Under the pieces are notes generated by a model. The model had not been told where the DNA came from, did no database searches, and saw only the letters and a list, made by a program, of their open reading frames with translations. Shown here piece by piece: positions 43,554 to 53,080 of a stretch of 64,000 nucleotides of DNA. The position numbers and the translations under genes were made by a program. The stretch is from Peptoniphilaceae bacterium. GTDB lineage: Bacteria; Bacillota; Clostridia; Tissierellales; Peptoniphilaceae. The first letter of the stretch is position 1. Each line of letters opens with the position of its first letter. The stretch is taken from the NCBI GenBank assembly GCA_910589545.1, contig CAJUSY010000023.1, positions 62,001 to 126,000 of the forward strand, in the 5' to 3' direction.

Positions 43554-43741
43554 TCAATTCATCCTTTCCTTTATTTACAATATTTGGCTACTTGGACATC
43601 GCTGCCAAAAAGCGATTGTTTTCTCACCGGGAATTTAGACACGTCGCACACCCGGCCATCGGCGACTTTCTGTATTGCATAAAAGGAAATGACTCCTTTT
43701 ACATACCAAAATATTATATACTCTCTGCTTGTAATTGTCAA
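43554..43741 (-). promoter_or_regulatory. rplM-rpsI promoter and probable L13 autoregulatory leader
   Basis: Perfect promoter on the minus strand: TTGACA (43741-43736), 17 bases, TATAAT (43718-43713). The following untranslated region of about 150 bases is unusually GC-rich for this genome (GCCGATGGCCGGGTGTGC, TTCCCGGTGAGAAAAC) and can form several stems. Position and features match an L13-type ribosomal protein leader that lets L13 repress its own operon; I did not fold it. Confidence 0.75.
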
Positions 43742-44035
43742 CTATTTTATCGTAAAACACAACCACACACATTCATCACTCGTGCTTTTCACATAGTGAA
43801 CTATATTTTTCGGAATAAAATACGTATCCATTTCTTTAAGCTTTACATCTTTTCCTTCTACATTCAACAAAGCTTCGCCTTTTATCACAACCACAAACTC
43901 ATCAAAATCCTGATCATACGGTCCAGAAGTTTCGTTTTTCGATTGGATTCTGTGAATGTCAAACTTTTCATTTCTAACAATTGTATCCTTAATAATATGA
44001 TTTTCGTCAAAATTCAAATCTTCTAGTAAATTCAT
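43742..44035 (-). CDS. Small cupin-domain protein
   Basis: 97 residues forming a single cupin barrel: GPYDQDFDEFVVVIKGEALL (first motif) and YFIPKNIVHYVKSTSDECVW (second motif). Such small cupins bind metal or small sugars. The stop lies right next to the rplM -35. It is 9 bases downstream of the YqeC gene on the same strand, so the two are probably co-transcribed. Ligand unknown. Confidence 0.8.
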   Translation of the reverse strand: MNLLEDLNFDENHIIKDTIVRNEKFDIHRIQSKNETSGPYDQDFDEFVVVIKGEALLNVEGKDVKLKEMDTYFIPKNIVHYVKSTSDECVWLCFTIK

Positions 44036-44044
44036 AAAATTCTC

Positions 44045-44743
44045 CTAATATATCTCAATAATTTTCCCAAAACTCATCACAAAAATCTTCACATCCACAT
44101 CAATTTTTTCGATAATTTTAGTGGCATTTTCAATATCTTGTTCTGTATCCGCCTTGTTCAAAACCAGAAATCTTTTCGCATCGTATGAATTTTTGAAAAG
44201 ACCACAATCTGAATTGATGATTTTAGCGTAACTATCAGATGTTAAAGTCTTGGGATTTCCAATAATTTTCTTCATAAAATCAATTCTGTGACAAAATCTC
44301 TCATCAAAAGGCTTGTTCATACTATCAAGCCCCATCACACCAATGCAGTGCGTGATATTTTTAGGATTTACAGGTTCATCTTCACGAGGAGCTTTGATAG
44401 GTCTTGTTTTTGCTCCATCAGTCTCCAAAATTATATTTGGAAAAAAATTTTGTGAGAATAATTCATCAAAAAATTCTGGATTATATCCTACTTCTTTTGA
44501 GTCGGTACGTGATTTTGATGTAAAATATATTTTCCCATCTATAATCTCAGTTTCTTCATGAGGTTTCCACAAATAATCAAACTTATCTTCACTCACAATC
44601 CCCATCTTAGTTGTTGTACTGATAAGAGATGTTTCATTCATCGATTTTAACTCATTTGCAAGCAAAAAAACAGTGGAAGTTTTCCCGCCAGCGCCTTGAA
44701 CAGCTATCATGTTGCTATCATTCAAACTCATAAACTCTAACAT
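44045..44743 (-). CDS. yqeC: YqeC-like putative selenium-dependent hydroxylase accessory protein
   Basis: 232 residues. N-terminal P-loop-like MIAVQGAGGKTSTVFLLA (about 12-29) and Thr/Lys STTTKMGI, the core VGYNPEFFDELF and ILETDGAKTRPIKAPR with EPVNP, and C-terminal LVLNKADTEQ (NKxD type) fit YqeC. The family accompanies molybdenum hydroxylase maturation in selenium users; no such hydroxylase or selenophosphate gene is in this window, so function remains presumptive. Confidence 0.8.
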   Translation of the reverse strand: MLEFMSLNDSNMIAVQGAGGKTSTVFLLANELKSMNETSLISTTTKMGIVSEDKFDYLWKPHEETEIIDGKIYFTSKSRTDSKEVGYNPEFFDELFSQNFFPNIILETDGAKTRPIKAPREDEPVNPKNITHCIGVMGLDSMNKPFDERFCHRIDFMKKIIGNPKTLTSDSYAKIINSDCGLFKNSYDAKRFLVLNKADTEQDIENATKIIEKIDVDVKIFVMSFGKIIEIY

Positions 44744-44852
44744 AATATCACCATTTTTATTATCTCACAAAATTTTCAAATACAAAACCCAATTGAAAAT
44801 CCTCATAAATGAATTATAATTAATATATAATAATATATAAAGGAAGGCATTT

Positions 44853-45053
44853 ATGAAAATAGGATTTAGAACACCAAGCTTGAAGAAATCATTCAAAGCA
44901 AGAACAACTTCAAAGTACAAGAGACGACTAAAGTCTGCAATCGACCCAACTTATGGAAAAAAAGGAGTTGGTTGGATTAAAAACCCCAAAAAAGCACTTT
45001 ACAACAAGATTTATAACAAAACTACAAAAAGTATATTTGATATTTTCAAATAA
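44853..45053 (+). CDS. Small basic conserved hypothetical protein
   Basis: 66 residues, very basic (about 20 Lys/Arg) with a Gly-x-Gly turn in PTYGKKGVGWIKNPKKA and YNKIYNKTT. No membrane helix. GGAAGG lies 6 bases before the ATG and the coding frame is followed by a second gene 23 bases on. Resembles small proteins seen in phage-like and Firmicute genomes but no function is known to me. Confidence 0.65.
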   Translation: MKIGFRTPSLKKSFKARTTSKYKRRLKSAIDPTYGKKGVGWIKNPKKALYNKIYNKTTKSIFDIFK

Positions 45054-45076
45054 ATTAAAATAAAACAGAGGTACAC

Positions 45077-45754
45077 ATGAAAAAATTTCTAAAATTGTTT
45101 GGCATAGCATTTACAATCGGAATAGTAATGCTGATCGTAAAGTTCATATTCAAAATCGACGACAAAATCATGCTTCGCTACTATTGGATAATCGGTGGAA
45201 TTGTATTGGCAGTCGTTTTGATAGTCAACACAATTTATTTCTTCTACAAAACAAATGATTTGAAACATTCAATGAAATTATTTGAAGAAATGAAATACAA
45301 AGATTTCGTCAATGAATTAGAACCAAAAATTCCCAAAATCAAAAATAAGCACATTCAAACAGTAATGAAAATGAATTTGGGAGCGGGATATTTGGAGTTG
45401 AATGACCCAAATAAAACATTGTCAGTTTACGAGACAATTGCAACAGACCAATTGAAAAACCAAGACCTTCAATTGATATATTGGCTCAATACAATGATCG
45501 CCCACTTCAAATTGAACGACCAAATTAAGTTTAATGGGCTATTCACAACACATGGAAAACTTTTAAAACAATTTGAAAACAGCCCAAATTACGGCGAAAA
45601 CATCAAACAATTGTATATAATGAAAAACATATTTGACGATGATTTTGTGTTGGCAAGAAAAAACTTAAAAGAATTGAAAAGCAAATCCACCAACCCGAGA
45701 TTTAAGAAAGAATATAATAGATTGGAAAATATCATCAAACAACACGAAAAATAA
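45077..45754 (+). CDS. Membrane-anchored protein with TPR-like helical domain, unknown function
   Basis: 225 residues. Two membrane helices (about 7-23 and 34-57), then a cytoplasmic helical region (about 65-225) with repeated helix-turn-helix units (MNLGAGYLELNDPNKTLSVYE) like tetratricopeptide repeats. Downstream of the 66-residue gene on the same strand and ended by a terminator that directly abuts the CRISPR array. Not related to Cas proteins. Confidence 0.7.
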   Translation: MKKFLKLFGIAFTIGIVMLIVKFIFKIDDKIMLRYYWIIGGIVLAVVLIVNTIYFFYKTNDLKHSMKLFEEMKYKDFVNELEPKIPKIKNKHIQTVMKMNLGAGYLELNDPNKTLSVYETIATDQLKNQDLQLIYWLNTMIAHFKLNDQIKFNGLFTTHGKLLKQFENSPNYGENIKQLYIMKNIFDDDFVLARKNLKELKSKSTNPRFKKEYNRLENIIKQHEK

Positions 45755-45780
45755 AGGCTGTGAATACACAGCCTTTTTTT
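45754..45780 (+). terminator. Intrinsic terminator before the CRISPR array
   Basis: AAGGCTGTG/CACAGCCTT hairpin with seven T; the T run leads straight into the degenerate last CRISPR repeat. Confidence 0.85.
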
Positions 45781-47700
45781 GATTAGATTTTAATCAAGTT
45801 TCTTTATTAACTCGATTATCATCAAACATTATTTACATTCCACTTTGGTTAGATTTTAATAAGCAAATAATACCTAATTTTGATTTGGCTATTCGATTTA
45901 CATTCCACTTTGGTTAGATTTTAATTTGTTCAATTAAGGGAGAAGCGTATGAGATTTTGATTTACATTCCACTTTGGTTAGATTTTAATATATCCAACAA
46001 TTAAGTAATTATTACACCTTACAACATTTACATTCCACTTTGGTTAGATTTTAATCGAAGAGGGAAAGGCTATATTTGATTATTTAGTCTAATTTACATT
46101 CCACTCTGGATAGATTTTAATGTTTCGATACCTAATCCAACTACGCCGATGTTGTCATTTACATTCCACTGTGGTTAAATTTTAATTTTAGGAACAGTAG
46201 CACCTGTCGGCTTGGAATTGCATTTACATTTCAGTATGAATAGATTTTAATCAATTTGCAATACTAAGGCTTGGCAGCGGCTATGGATTTACATTTCAGT
46301 ATGAGTAGATTTTAATGTATAGAATAGGAGGAAAAATGATTTATTTATTCACATTTACATTTCAGTATGAGTAGATTTTAATATTGGATTATAGTCTTCG
46401 CCGTTTGGTGCATCGATATTTACATTTCAGTATGAGTAGATTTTAATCTTGACATGCCCTCAAAGTTGAACCACTGCCAGCGACATTTACATTTCAGTAT
46501 GAGTAGATTTTAATGGAATATTAATCCATTTATTTCTAGCGCCGGAATTATTTACATTTCAGTATGAGTAGATTTTAATAAAAACCTACTCTTAATCCAG
46601 TGACGTTCATTCCACATTTACATTTCAGTATGAGTAGATTTTAATTGTATGATTCCGTCTTTTGAATTGGCTTTATATAAATTTACATTTCAGTATGAGT
46701 AGATTTTAATAAATTATTCAAGCTTATCAGTTCCTGATTCTATGTTATTTACATTTCAGTATGAGTAGATTTTAATTTTACTCCCCACTTTTCAGATGTT
46801 TTACGATTGTTTATTTACATTTCAGTATGAGTAGATTTTAATTAGTTCCCGCACACGCGGGTATGACCCTTTATAGTTAATTTACATTTCAGTATGAGTA
46901 GATTTTAATATTATTACAAAATCATTAACACCAGTACAAGCTTAATTTACATTTCAGTATGAGTAGATTTTAATTTTAGCATGATTTCGTCAAGTGTTGC
47001 ATTTTTGCTATTTACATTTCAGTATGAGTAGATTTTAATTAAAGATCTTAATAAATCTTTAGATCAAACTTTCCTATTTACATTTCAGTATGAGTAGATT
47101 TTAATTAAAGTTTATTCACAAGTATTTTATTCTGATAGAAATTTACATTTCAGTATGAGTAGATTTTAATTACAAGGTTATTTAACAATGTTTAATCTCG
47201 ATTTGTTTAATTTACATTTCAGTATGAGTAGATTTTAATCTAGCACCTCACCAAATATGTCTTGTTTTTGATCCTCATTTACATTTCAGTATGAGTAGAT
47301 TTTAATAGGACATGGATAGATGGTAGCAAAGGAGTAAACAAATTTACATTTCAGTATGAGTAGATTTTAATTTTAACTCAAGAACAGTTGTACACAGAAA
47401 TCAAAAATTTACATTTCAGTATGAGTAGATTTTAATTAAAAATCCAGTTCACGATGGTGACGGAGTAAGTCCAACATTTACATTTCAGTATGAGTAGATT
47501 TTAATTATATAAGAAGAATCCTCCGCCGCCTATTAATGCTAATTTACATTTCAGTATGAGTAGATTTTAATATGTTTTGGTCTCAAAGCTTTTGTCTAGT
47601 GTCAACATTTACATTTCAGTATGAGTAGATTTTAATTTGTTAACGTAATTACTATAACCAAATTTGACATATTTACATTTCAGTATGAGTAGATTTTAAT
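45781..47700 (-). CRISPR. CRISPR array, 29 full 30-bp repeats and one terminal half repeat
   Basis: On the + strand each repeat starts ATTTACATT and ends AGATTTTAAT or a close variant. Full repeats begin at 45831 and the last is 47671-47700; a half repeat is at 45781-45794. Spacers are 34-39 nt, mostly 35-36. Two repeat classes exist: the 23 repeats at 46222-47700 have the core TTCAGTATGAGTAG (the first with one change), while the six at 45831-46186 have TCCACTTTGGTTAG or variants. Read as RNA the array is on the minus strand, with 5' handle AUGUAAAU, and its leader lies next to cas2, so the variant repeats are at the old, leader-distal end. Confidence 0.97.
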
Positions 47701-47881
47701 AGGTGACTGTCTATGACAGTATTTCCAATGCTTACAGACGGTGTTTCTGTCTATGTTCTTTTTAAGTATATCAAATTCACGATTTTTTTGAAAATAATCC
47801 AATGTAACACAAAATAATGTGTGATTTTAAGCGTTGTCGATCTACGTGTATTTTGTCTATACAGGTGATTGACAATTATAT
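47701..47881 (-). promoter_or_regulatory. CRISPR leader with promoter
   Basis: 181-base AT-rich region between cas2 and the first repeat. Minus-strand promoter TTTCAA (47793-47788), 17 bases, TATACT (47770-47765). Next to the first repeat is a perfect palindrome ACTGTC-TAT-GACAGT (47706-47720), and CTGTCTATG occurs twice (47707-47715 and 47747-47755), candidate signals for spacer integration. Confidence 0.7.
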
Positions 47882-48157
47882 TTAGATAAATTGCGGATCG
47901 TCAATTTCTGTTCCCAATATATCTTTTTCAAGCCATCTTTCGTTTCGACTTTTGAATATTATTACTGAATCTATCTTCTCATCGATTTCCTTTTTGATTT
48001 TCTTCTTCAACCTAAACAAATCTGATTCTAAAATTTCACCTTCAAATACGGAGTTTTGAATATGATTTAAGTATTGTTTGCATATTTTGAATACTCTGTT
48101 CCACCTTCGTTGTCCATTATTTTCATTCGAGATGTCATACACCAAAATTATATACAT
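47882..48157 (-). CDS. cas2: CRISPR-associated endonuclease Cas2
   Basis: 91 residues from the ATG at 48157 (GGTGG upstream; a GTG four codons earlier is within the cas1 stop region). Ferredoxin fold with the first-strand YIILVYDIS (conserved Asp), GQRRWNRVFKICKQYL and NSVFEGEI. Works with Cas1 to integrate new spacers. Adjacent to the leader. Confidence 0.95.
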   Translation of the reverse strand: MYIILVYDISNENNGQRRWNRVFKICKQYLNHIQNSVFEGEILESDLFRLKKKIKKEIDEKIDSVIIFKSRNERWLEKDILGTEIDDPQFI

Positions 48158-48159
48158 TT

Positions 48160-49152
48160 TTACCACCAAATTATAAACGGTTCATATTCTTTTTCACCAA
48201 TAAAATGCTTCACCAATTTATAACATTCTAATCTGATTAGATATCTGTAGCTTACATTTCTGGATAAATCTTTATGCTTTATCGTCCTTTGCAAAGTTTT
48301 ATTGTATTCTTGCAATATTACCTTCGACCCTGATTCTTTCATGTACAAATAGTTTAATTCTTGACTAAAATGTTTGTATTGTATCTGATTTTTGTTCAAT
48401 AAAGAAAATATTAATCTGTCAGCTATCAACGGTTTAAATATTTCCGCAATATCTAAGCTCAGTGAATATCTTCTATCGCCAGGTTCATGGAGAAAACTAA
48501 TCGTAGGATCAAGTTGAGTTTTGTAAATTTCCCCCAAGACGGTTGTGTAGACCAATGAGTTCAAATACGAAATCAAAGTGTTTACAATATTATCTGGAGG
48601 TCTTTTGACTCTTTTTTCAAAATCAATCTCTTGATTAATAATTGTGCTCCACGATTTGTAATATGTTTTGTGAATGTTACCCTCCATCCCCATAAGTTCT
48701 TGCACATCTCTAGCTTTGTCTAAGTTTTTTAAGTAATAATTAATCTCATTCATATACTCTTCAAGATCTTTCCCTCTGCTGTTATAATATCTAAGATTTC
48801 TGTATATATTTTTACCTGCACCCTCCACAAATTTCATCGCTAGTTGCAGTCTTTTTTGATTATCCAAATAAAACTGAGCCTGTTTGACAGTTATTTTCCC
48901 AGAAACTTTTGATTTTTTAGGAACCAAACTTGAACTATAAAAATCATAATAGTTAAAAAAGTGAACAATTATATCATTATGTGACAGAAAATCAATCAAC
49001 TTGGAATTGATGCTAACCTCTCCAAAAAGATAAATCTCTGATACCATGTTGACTGGAATGTCCCTCTTCTCGCCATCAACCGTGCAAAATTGAAGAGTAT
49101 TATCTTTTCTTTTCAGTTCCCCATTTTGATAAACATACAAGCTATTCTTCAT
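48160..49152 (-). CDS. cas1: CRISPR-associated integrase Cas1
   Basis: 330 residues from the ATG at 49152 (AGGAG 5 bases upstream). Type I-B-like Cas1: metal-binding Glu in LMGMEGNIHKTYY, His in ISFLHEPGDRRYSLSLDIAE and the following Asp. Forms the Cas1-Cas2 spacer integrase. Confidence 0.96.
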   Translation of the reverse strand: MKNSLYVYQNGELKRKDNTLQFCTVDGEKRDIPVNMVSEIYLFGEVSINSKLIDFLSHNDIIVHFFNYYDFYSSSLVPKKSKVSGKITVKQAQFYLDNQKRLQLAMKFVEGAGKNIYRNLRYYNSRGKDLEEYMNEINYYLKNLDKARDVQELMGMEGNIHKTYYKSWSTIINQEIDFEKRVKRPPDNIVNTLISYLNSLVYTTVLGEIYKTQLDPTISFLHEPGDRRYSLSLDIAEIFKPLIADRLIFSLLNKNQIQYKHFSQELNYLYMKESGSKVILQEYNKTLQRTIKHKDLSRNVSYRYLIRLECYKLVKHFIGEKEYEPFIIWW

Positions 49153-49160
49153 AAAATCTC

Positions 49161-49658
49161 CTATATTTTGCACAAATCTTCAAATGCACAACTCTTACAA
49201 ATATTTTTAGCTTCAAATTCAGGCGGAAATTCACACGAAACTATCCTTTTTATCTCCTCGATAGATTTATCTATAGTAAGCTCATCCTCTTCGGATAATT
49301 CAACTTCCACCGTTTTCTTCAAAAGAGGATAATCTATTTTCGCATTCAAATTATAGATATTACGTTTTTTCAAATAATACAAATAATATTTGACTTGCCA
49401 AATTGAAGCCTTCTCAATCTTTCTACTTTTCTTAATCTCGTGAATAGTATTTGACTTCTCTATAAAATCTAAATTTATCTCGTTATTAATCATAATGTGT
49501 TTTCTGTTTTTAATGTAAGAAGATTCATCAACAAATTTTCCTACAGATACATTTTCGTTCTCCGATTCCATAGATATGTTTTGGCAAGAATACCACAACT
49601 TCCTTTTGCAAACAAAATAGTAGTAAATCATGAGCCCAGTAATCTTATCTTCTGTCAT
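49161..49658 (-). CDS. cas4: CRISPR-associated exonuclease Cas4
   Basis: 165 residues. Four cysteines for an iron-sulfur cluster: Cys17 (VCKRKLWYS) and Cys154, Cys157, Cys163 in the C-terminal ICKSCAFEDLCKI. The RecB-like nuclease core includes VKYYLYYLKKRN and a Lys-rich central part. Trims prespacers and selects PAMs. Starts by a 4-base ATGA overlap with cas3. Confidence 0.92.
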   Translation of the reverse strand: MTEDKITGLMIYYYFVCKRKLWYSCQNISMESENENVSVGKFVDESSYIKNRKHIMINNEINLDFIEKSNTIHEIKKSRKIEKASIWQVKYYLYYLKKRNIYNLNAKIDYPLLKKTVEVELSEEDELTIDKSIEEIKRIVSCEFPPEFEAKNICKSCAFEDLCKI

Positions 49659-51988
49659 ATAAATATTCCTCCCGAATTAGATTGTAAATCAAATTGGTCA
49701 ACTAACTCATCTTTCAAGAGTCCATACTCATTGTCATAAAATTTTTCTGTAATATATATTTTTTCATTTGCAGCTGTGAAGAAGTTTTTTGGATTAATAT
49801 CCGAAATATTTACATTTAGTGTCTTGTCTGATAGTTTGTCTTGCAATTTTATTAGTTTCAGTTTTTCAGCATTTTTTTGTTCACCATCAAGTGCTATCAT
49901 ATCTCTATAGCAATTGTTTATTTGTTCAATAAGTTTGGCAATATCGCCACCATTATAAATATTAATTGGCATCGCTTTGAAAGAAACTATATTTCTAAAT
50001 TCTTTTTTCACATCACTTAATTCCATTTTCCCAGGACTTAAGCTTTGTATCTTATTAAAAACTTGATTAAACTTTTTGATGTAATCACTATCTCTGAGCT
50101 TTTCAGTTGTAAAATATTGATTTATCATATTCATTTTTTCTTCTTCAGTGATAATCCCATCGCCTTTTTCTTTCAAAGCAGTTTTGCTTAAATTATGCAA
50201 TGTCTGATCTATAAATCCATAGAAATTATATGCTGAAGAAATTTGTTTTTCTGAAATTTCTGTAAACACGTATATGTTTGGTATGTCTGATTTGAGAGTT
50301 CTTTTTCTATATACTCGTCCAAATCTTTGAAACAATCCCAGTAATTCCGATAATTCTGTAAACATTATATCGAAATCAATGTCTAAGCTAGCTTCTACAA
50401 TTTGCGTTGATACCCATACTTTTATTTTATCGTTAACATTTTTAGGATTTCCGTCTTTTAAAATTTCAACCTCTTTTTGTTTTCTGTCTTCTACAGTAAA
50501 TTTTGAATGCAATAAATTTACTTCATATTTTGAACAATCCAAATCATTATTCAATTGATTGTACAGTTCTTGTGCTGACTTTATTGTATTTCGAACAATC
50601 AGGCATGTTCTTATATTCTCGCGTTTATTCAATATTTCTGCAACATATTCACTATCTAATTCTTTTTCGACAATCTTCATGCTATGTCTTTTATTTTCAG
50701 ACAAAAAGCTCTCGTACTTATACTCAAAATCTTTGAATTTATATTCGCTTGTGATACTTGATTTTTTTGTCAAAAGATCTTTTACAAATGGTGCTAATGT
50801 CGCTGTAAATATAGCAATTTTCCCGCCTAAATCATTTATCAATCTTATTGCATATATTGTATATGCCAAGATATCTGGACTATACGCTTGAATTTCATCG
50901 ATTATTATTCTAGAATAGCTAAATGTAGCCATTTTAAACTCATATCCATTGTATTTAAATACTGAATCAAATAATTGATCTGGCGTGGCAACAGTTATCG
51001 GCATAGCTAACTTTTTAGTATTCTTATAATATTCATAGAATTTTTCATTTTCATTTTTTACGGACAAATCATTATTTAATTCTTTCAAATAAACGCTGTC
51101 TGTTTGTCCATGCAAAATTGCAACTTTCTTATCATAATCATTTTTTACTAGATTTTTTATTCTTTCATACATTGCATTTATCGCAGTTCTCAATGGCAAA
51201 ACATAAAATATTTTATTATCAGCTCCCCATAGAAGAGAAGCTTCTGTTTTTCCCAATCCAGTAGAACCAACAATGACCAAATTATCATTTCTATTTTCTA
51301 TACAAAATTGTTGAATATCTCGCCAATTATAATTTAAGCTTTCTAATGAGTTCAGTAGAAAATCATTTTTGATTTCGCATTTCATGTGAGCACTAGCTGC
51401 ATAGTCGCATTTGTTTAACAAGCCTTTGATAATGATGTATTCATAACTATCTACAATAGCTTTCATTTCATCAATTGTTCGTATTTTTTTAGTTTTTCTT
51501 ACCGTTTTAAAAAAAATATCTGTTTCTTCATTGAAGAATTTATTATTAATTTCTTTCAAATTTTTAAATAAAACTGTTTCATTGGTTCCTTCATTTAAAA
51601 ATGTAAAATTTTCGATATAATTATGATGATTTAAAATTGCAGCTCTTACTAAATTATTTTTTAATTTATTATCCTTAGAATTATCCAAGAATAAATTAAC
51701 CAAACAAGCAGACAAAATATTGTGTCCTACTTCTATATTTTTATCAAATTTATTCTTATTCTTTAACCTTTCTTGAAAAACCGGATTTATCTTGCCCATA
51801 TCATGATACAAGCAAGATAAATATAGTATTTCTTCAATATCCTTGATATTACTATTTAAATATCCTAAGTTTTTCAAAAGTTCAAAATTATCCAATAACA
51901 ACTTGGTATGTTCATATAAAGTTTCGTCTGGCTTGGCTAAACTATTAGAATAAATCTCCCTTATTAAAGTATTTTCAAAATTATTCAT
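49655..51988 (-). CDS. cas3: CRISPR-associated helicase-nuclease Cas3
   Basis: 777 residues. N-terminal HD nuclease (His27, His62-Asp63 in CLYHDMGKINP, then ILNHHNYI), followed by an SF2 helicase with Walker A VGSTGLGKTEAS (about 232-243), Walker B IIIDEIQAYSPD, the TATLA motif and C-terminal motif VI region LLGLFQRFGRVYRKR. Recruited by Cascade to unwind and degrade target DNA. Confidence 0.96.
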   Translation of the reverse strand: MNNFENTLIREIYSNSLAKPDETLYEHTKLLLDNFELLKNLGYLNSNIKDIEEILYLSCLYHDMGKINPVFQERLKNKNKFDKNIEVGHNILSACLVNLFLDNSKDNKLKNNLVRAAILNHHNYIENFTFLNEGTNETVLFKNLKEINNKFFNEETDIFFKTVRKTKKIRTIDEMKAIVDSYEYIIIKGLLNKCDYAASAHMKCEIKNDFLLNSLESLNYNWRDIQQFCIENRNDNLVIVGSTGLGKTEASLLWGADNKIFYVLPLRTAINAMYERIKNLVKNDYDKKVAILHGQTDSVYLKELNNDLSVKNENEKFYEYYKNTKKLAMPITVATPDQLFDSVFKYNGYEFKMATFSYSRIIIDEIQAYSPDILAYTIYAIRLINDLGGKIAIFTATLAPFVKDLLTKKSSITSEYKFKDFEYKYESFLSENKRHSMKIVEKELDSEYVAEILNKRENIRTCLIVRNTIKSAQELYNQLNNDLDCSKYEVNLLHSKFTVEDRKQKEVEILKDGNPKNVNDKIKVWVSTQIVEASLDIDFDIMFTELSELLGLFQRFGRVYRKRTLKSDIPNIYVFTEISEKQISSAYNFYGFIDQTLHNLSKTALKEKGDGIITEEEKMNMINQYFTTEKLRDSDYIKKFNQVFNKIQSLSPGKMELSDVKKEFRNIVSFKAMPINIYNGGDIAKLIEQINNCYRDMIALDGEQKNAEKLKLIKLQDKLSDKTLNVNISDINPKNFFTAANEKIYITEKFYDNEYGLLKDELVDQFDLQSNSGGIFI

Positions 51989-51994
51989 TTCTAT

Positions 51995-53080
51995 CTAATT
52001 AAAACTTACTATATATCCATCATTGTCAACGACTCCATTTGAATCTTCATCAATACCGAGGTTCGATGAGTATAAGCACGCAATTCTATTGAATACTCTT
52101 CGATTATCTTCAACAACATAATCTTTACTTATATAATACACAGTACCTTTAGCTTCTTTTTTGTTATTTCCATCTGTAAAGATAAAGTTTCCGTAATTAC
52201 CACCTCTGGAAATTTCTGATAATTTTGCATATATCTTATAATCATCTTTCAAATTAACGTCATCATCCGCTTCAAATACTTCCGTTTCCTTTGCTTCTAT
52301 CAATTCTATAAAATCCTCACTTCTTCCAAGACTTACAAAGTTTTGAATGTTTTCTAGAATATCATTTGAAGTTTCATCATCAGTTTTAACGTGAATTACA
52401 AGTTCTACATCGTACAAAACCTCTTGCATTGATGGCTTTTTTACCAAAGTTTTAAAATGTTTTTGTAAATCATCGTATTCTGTCTTATATTTATTTTTGA
52501 AATCAGAATCAATGAGTTTGCACATGCTTTTTATATCATTAATTTCTTCCTTTAGTTTTTCGTATTCTTCAGAATTTTTATCGTACTTTTTTTGTTCAGA
52601 TTTTAGTTTTTTTTCTTTGTCTTTTAATTCCTTAATCTTAGGTTTAATTACATCCTTATTTTCTTCATCCAACTCTTTTTTTCTTCTCATTAGATCGACA
52701 TACTTTGTATAATATTCTTCGTTGTCAATTCTAACGGTTTTTCTGTTGATGAAACTATTTCCTTGCGATTTTAATCCTTCTCCGATTTGGATAAAACCCT
52801 TAGATAAAAGTTGTGGGTTTTTCAAATAAACCAAAAGATTTCTGTCCTCTTCTCTGTTATTTAACAGACCAAGGTTAGTATAATACTCTTTTTGCATTGA
52901 ACCATATTTCCCTTGCACGGAAATATCCATCGGATGGTAAGAGGTATATCCACAAATATTGTGTAAAGCTCCAATAATCGTTGAAAATGGAGGAAGTGGA
53001 TAAGTTGTGTGATTATCCACAGTTTCCTCTCTTGTATAAGATGCCTGAGCCTGCTTTAATTTAATTCGAAGAATTTTCAT
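51995..53080 (-). CDS. cas5: Cas5 (type I-B Cascade subunit) with coiled-coil insertion
   Basis: 361 residues, longer than the roughly 220-260 usual for Cas5. The N-terminal RAMP strand and loop LRIKLKQAQASYTREETVDNHTTYPLPPFSTIIGAL contain the PPxST motif that binds the crRNA 5' handle. The extra length is a Lys/Glu-rich predicted coiled coil at about 128-215 (KELKDKEKKLKSEQKKYD). Overlaps the end of cas7 by 20 bases. Confidence 0.9.
   Translation of the reverse strand: MKILRIKLKQAQASYTREETVDNHTTYPLPPFSTIIGALHNICGYTSYHPMDISVQGKYGSMQKEYYTNLGLLNNREEDRNLLVYLKNPQLLSKGFIQIGEGLKSQGNSFINRKTVRIDNEEYYTKYVDLMRRKKELDEENKDVIKPKIKELKDKEKKLKSEQKKYDKNSEEYEKLKEEINDIKSMCKLIDSDFKNKYKTEYDDLQKHFKTLVKKPSMQEVLYDVELVIHVKTDDETSNDILENIQNFVSLGRSEDFIELIEAKETEVFEADDDVNLKDDYKIYAKLSEISRGGNYGNFIFTDGNNKKEAKGTVYYISKDYVVEDNRRVFNRIACLYSSNLGIDEDSNGVVDNDGYIVSFN

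Noticed and set aside
45781..45794. Counting the first half repeat as a full repeat
   Set aside because: Only the last 14 bases match; its other half is the T run of the preceding terminator.
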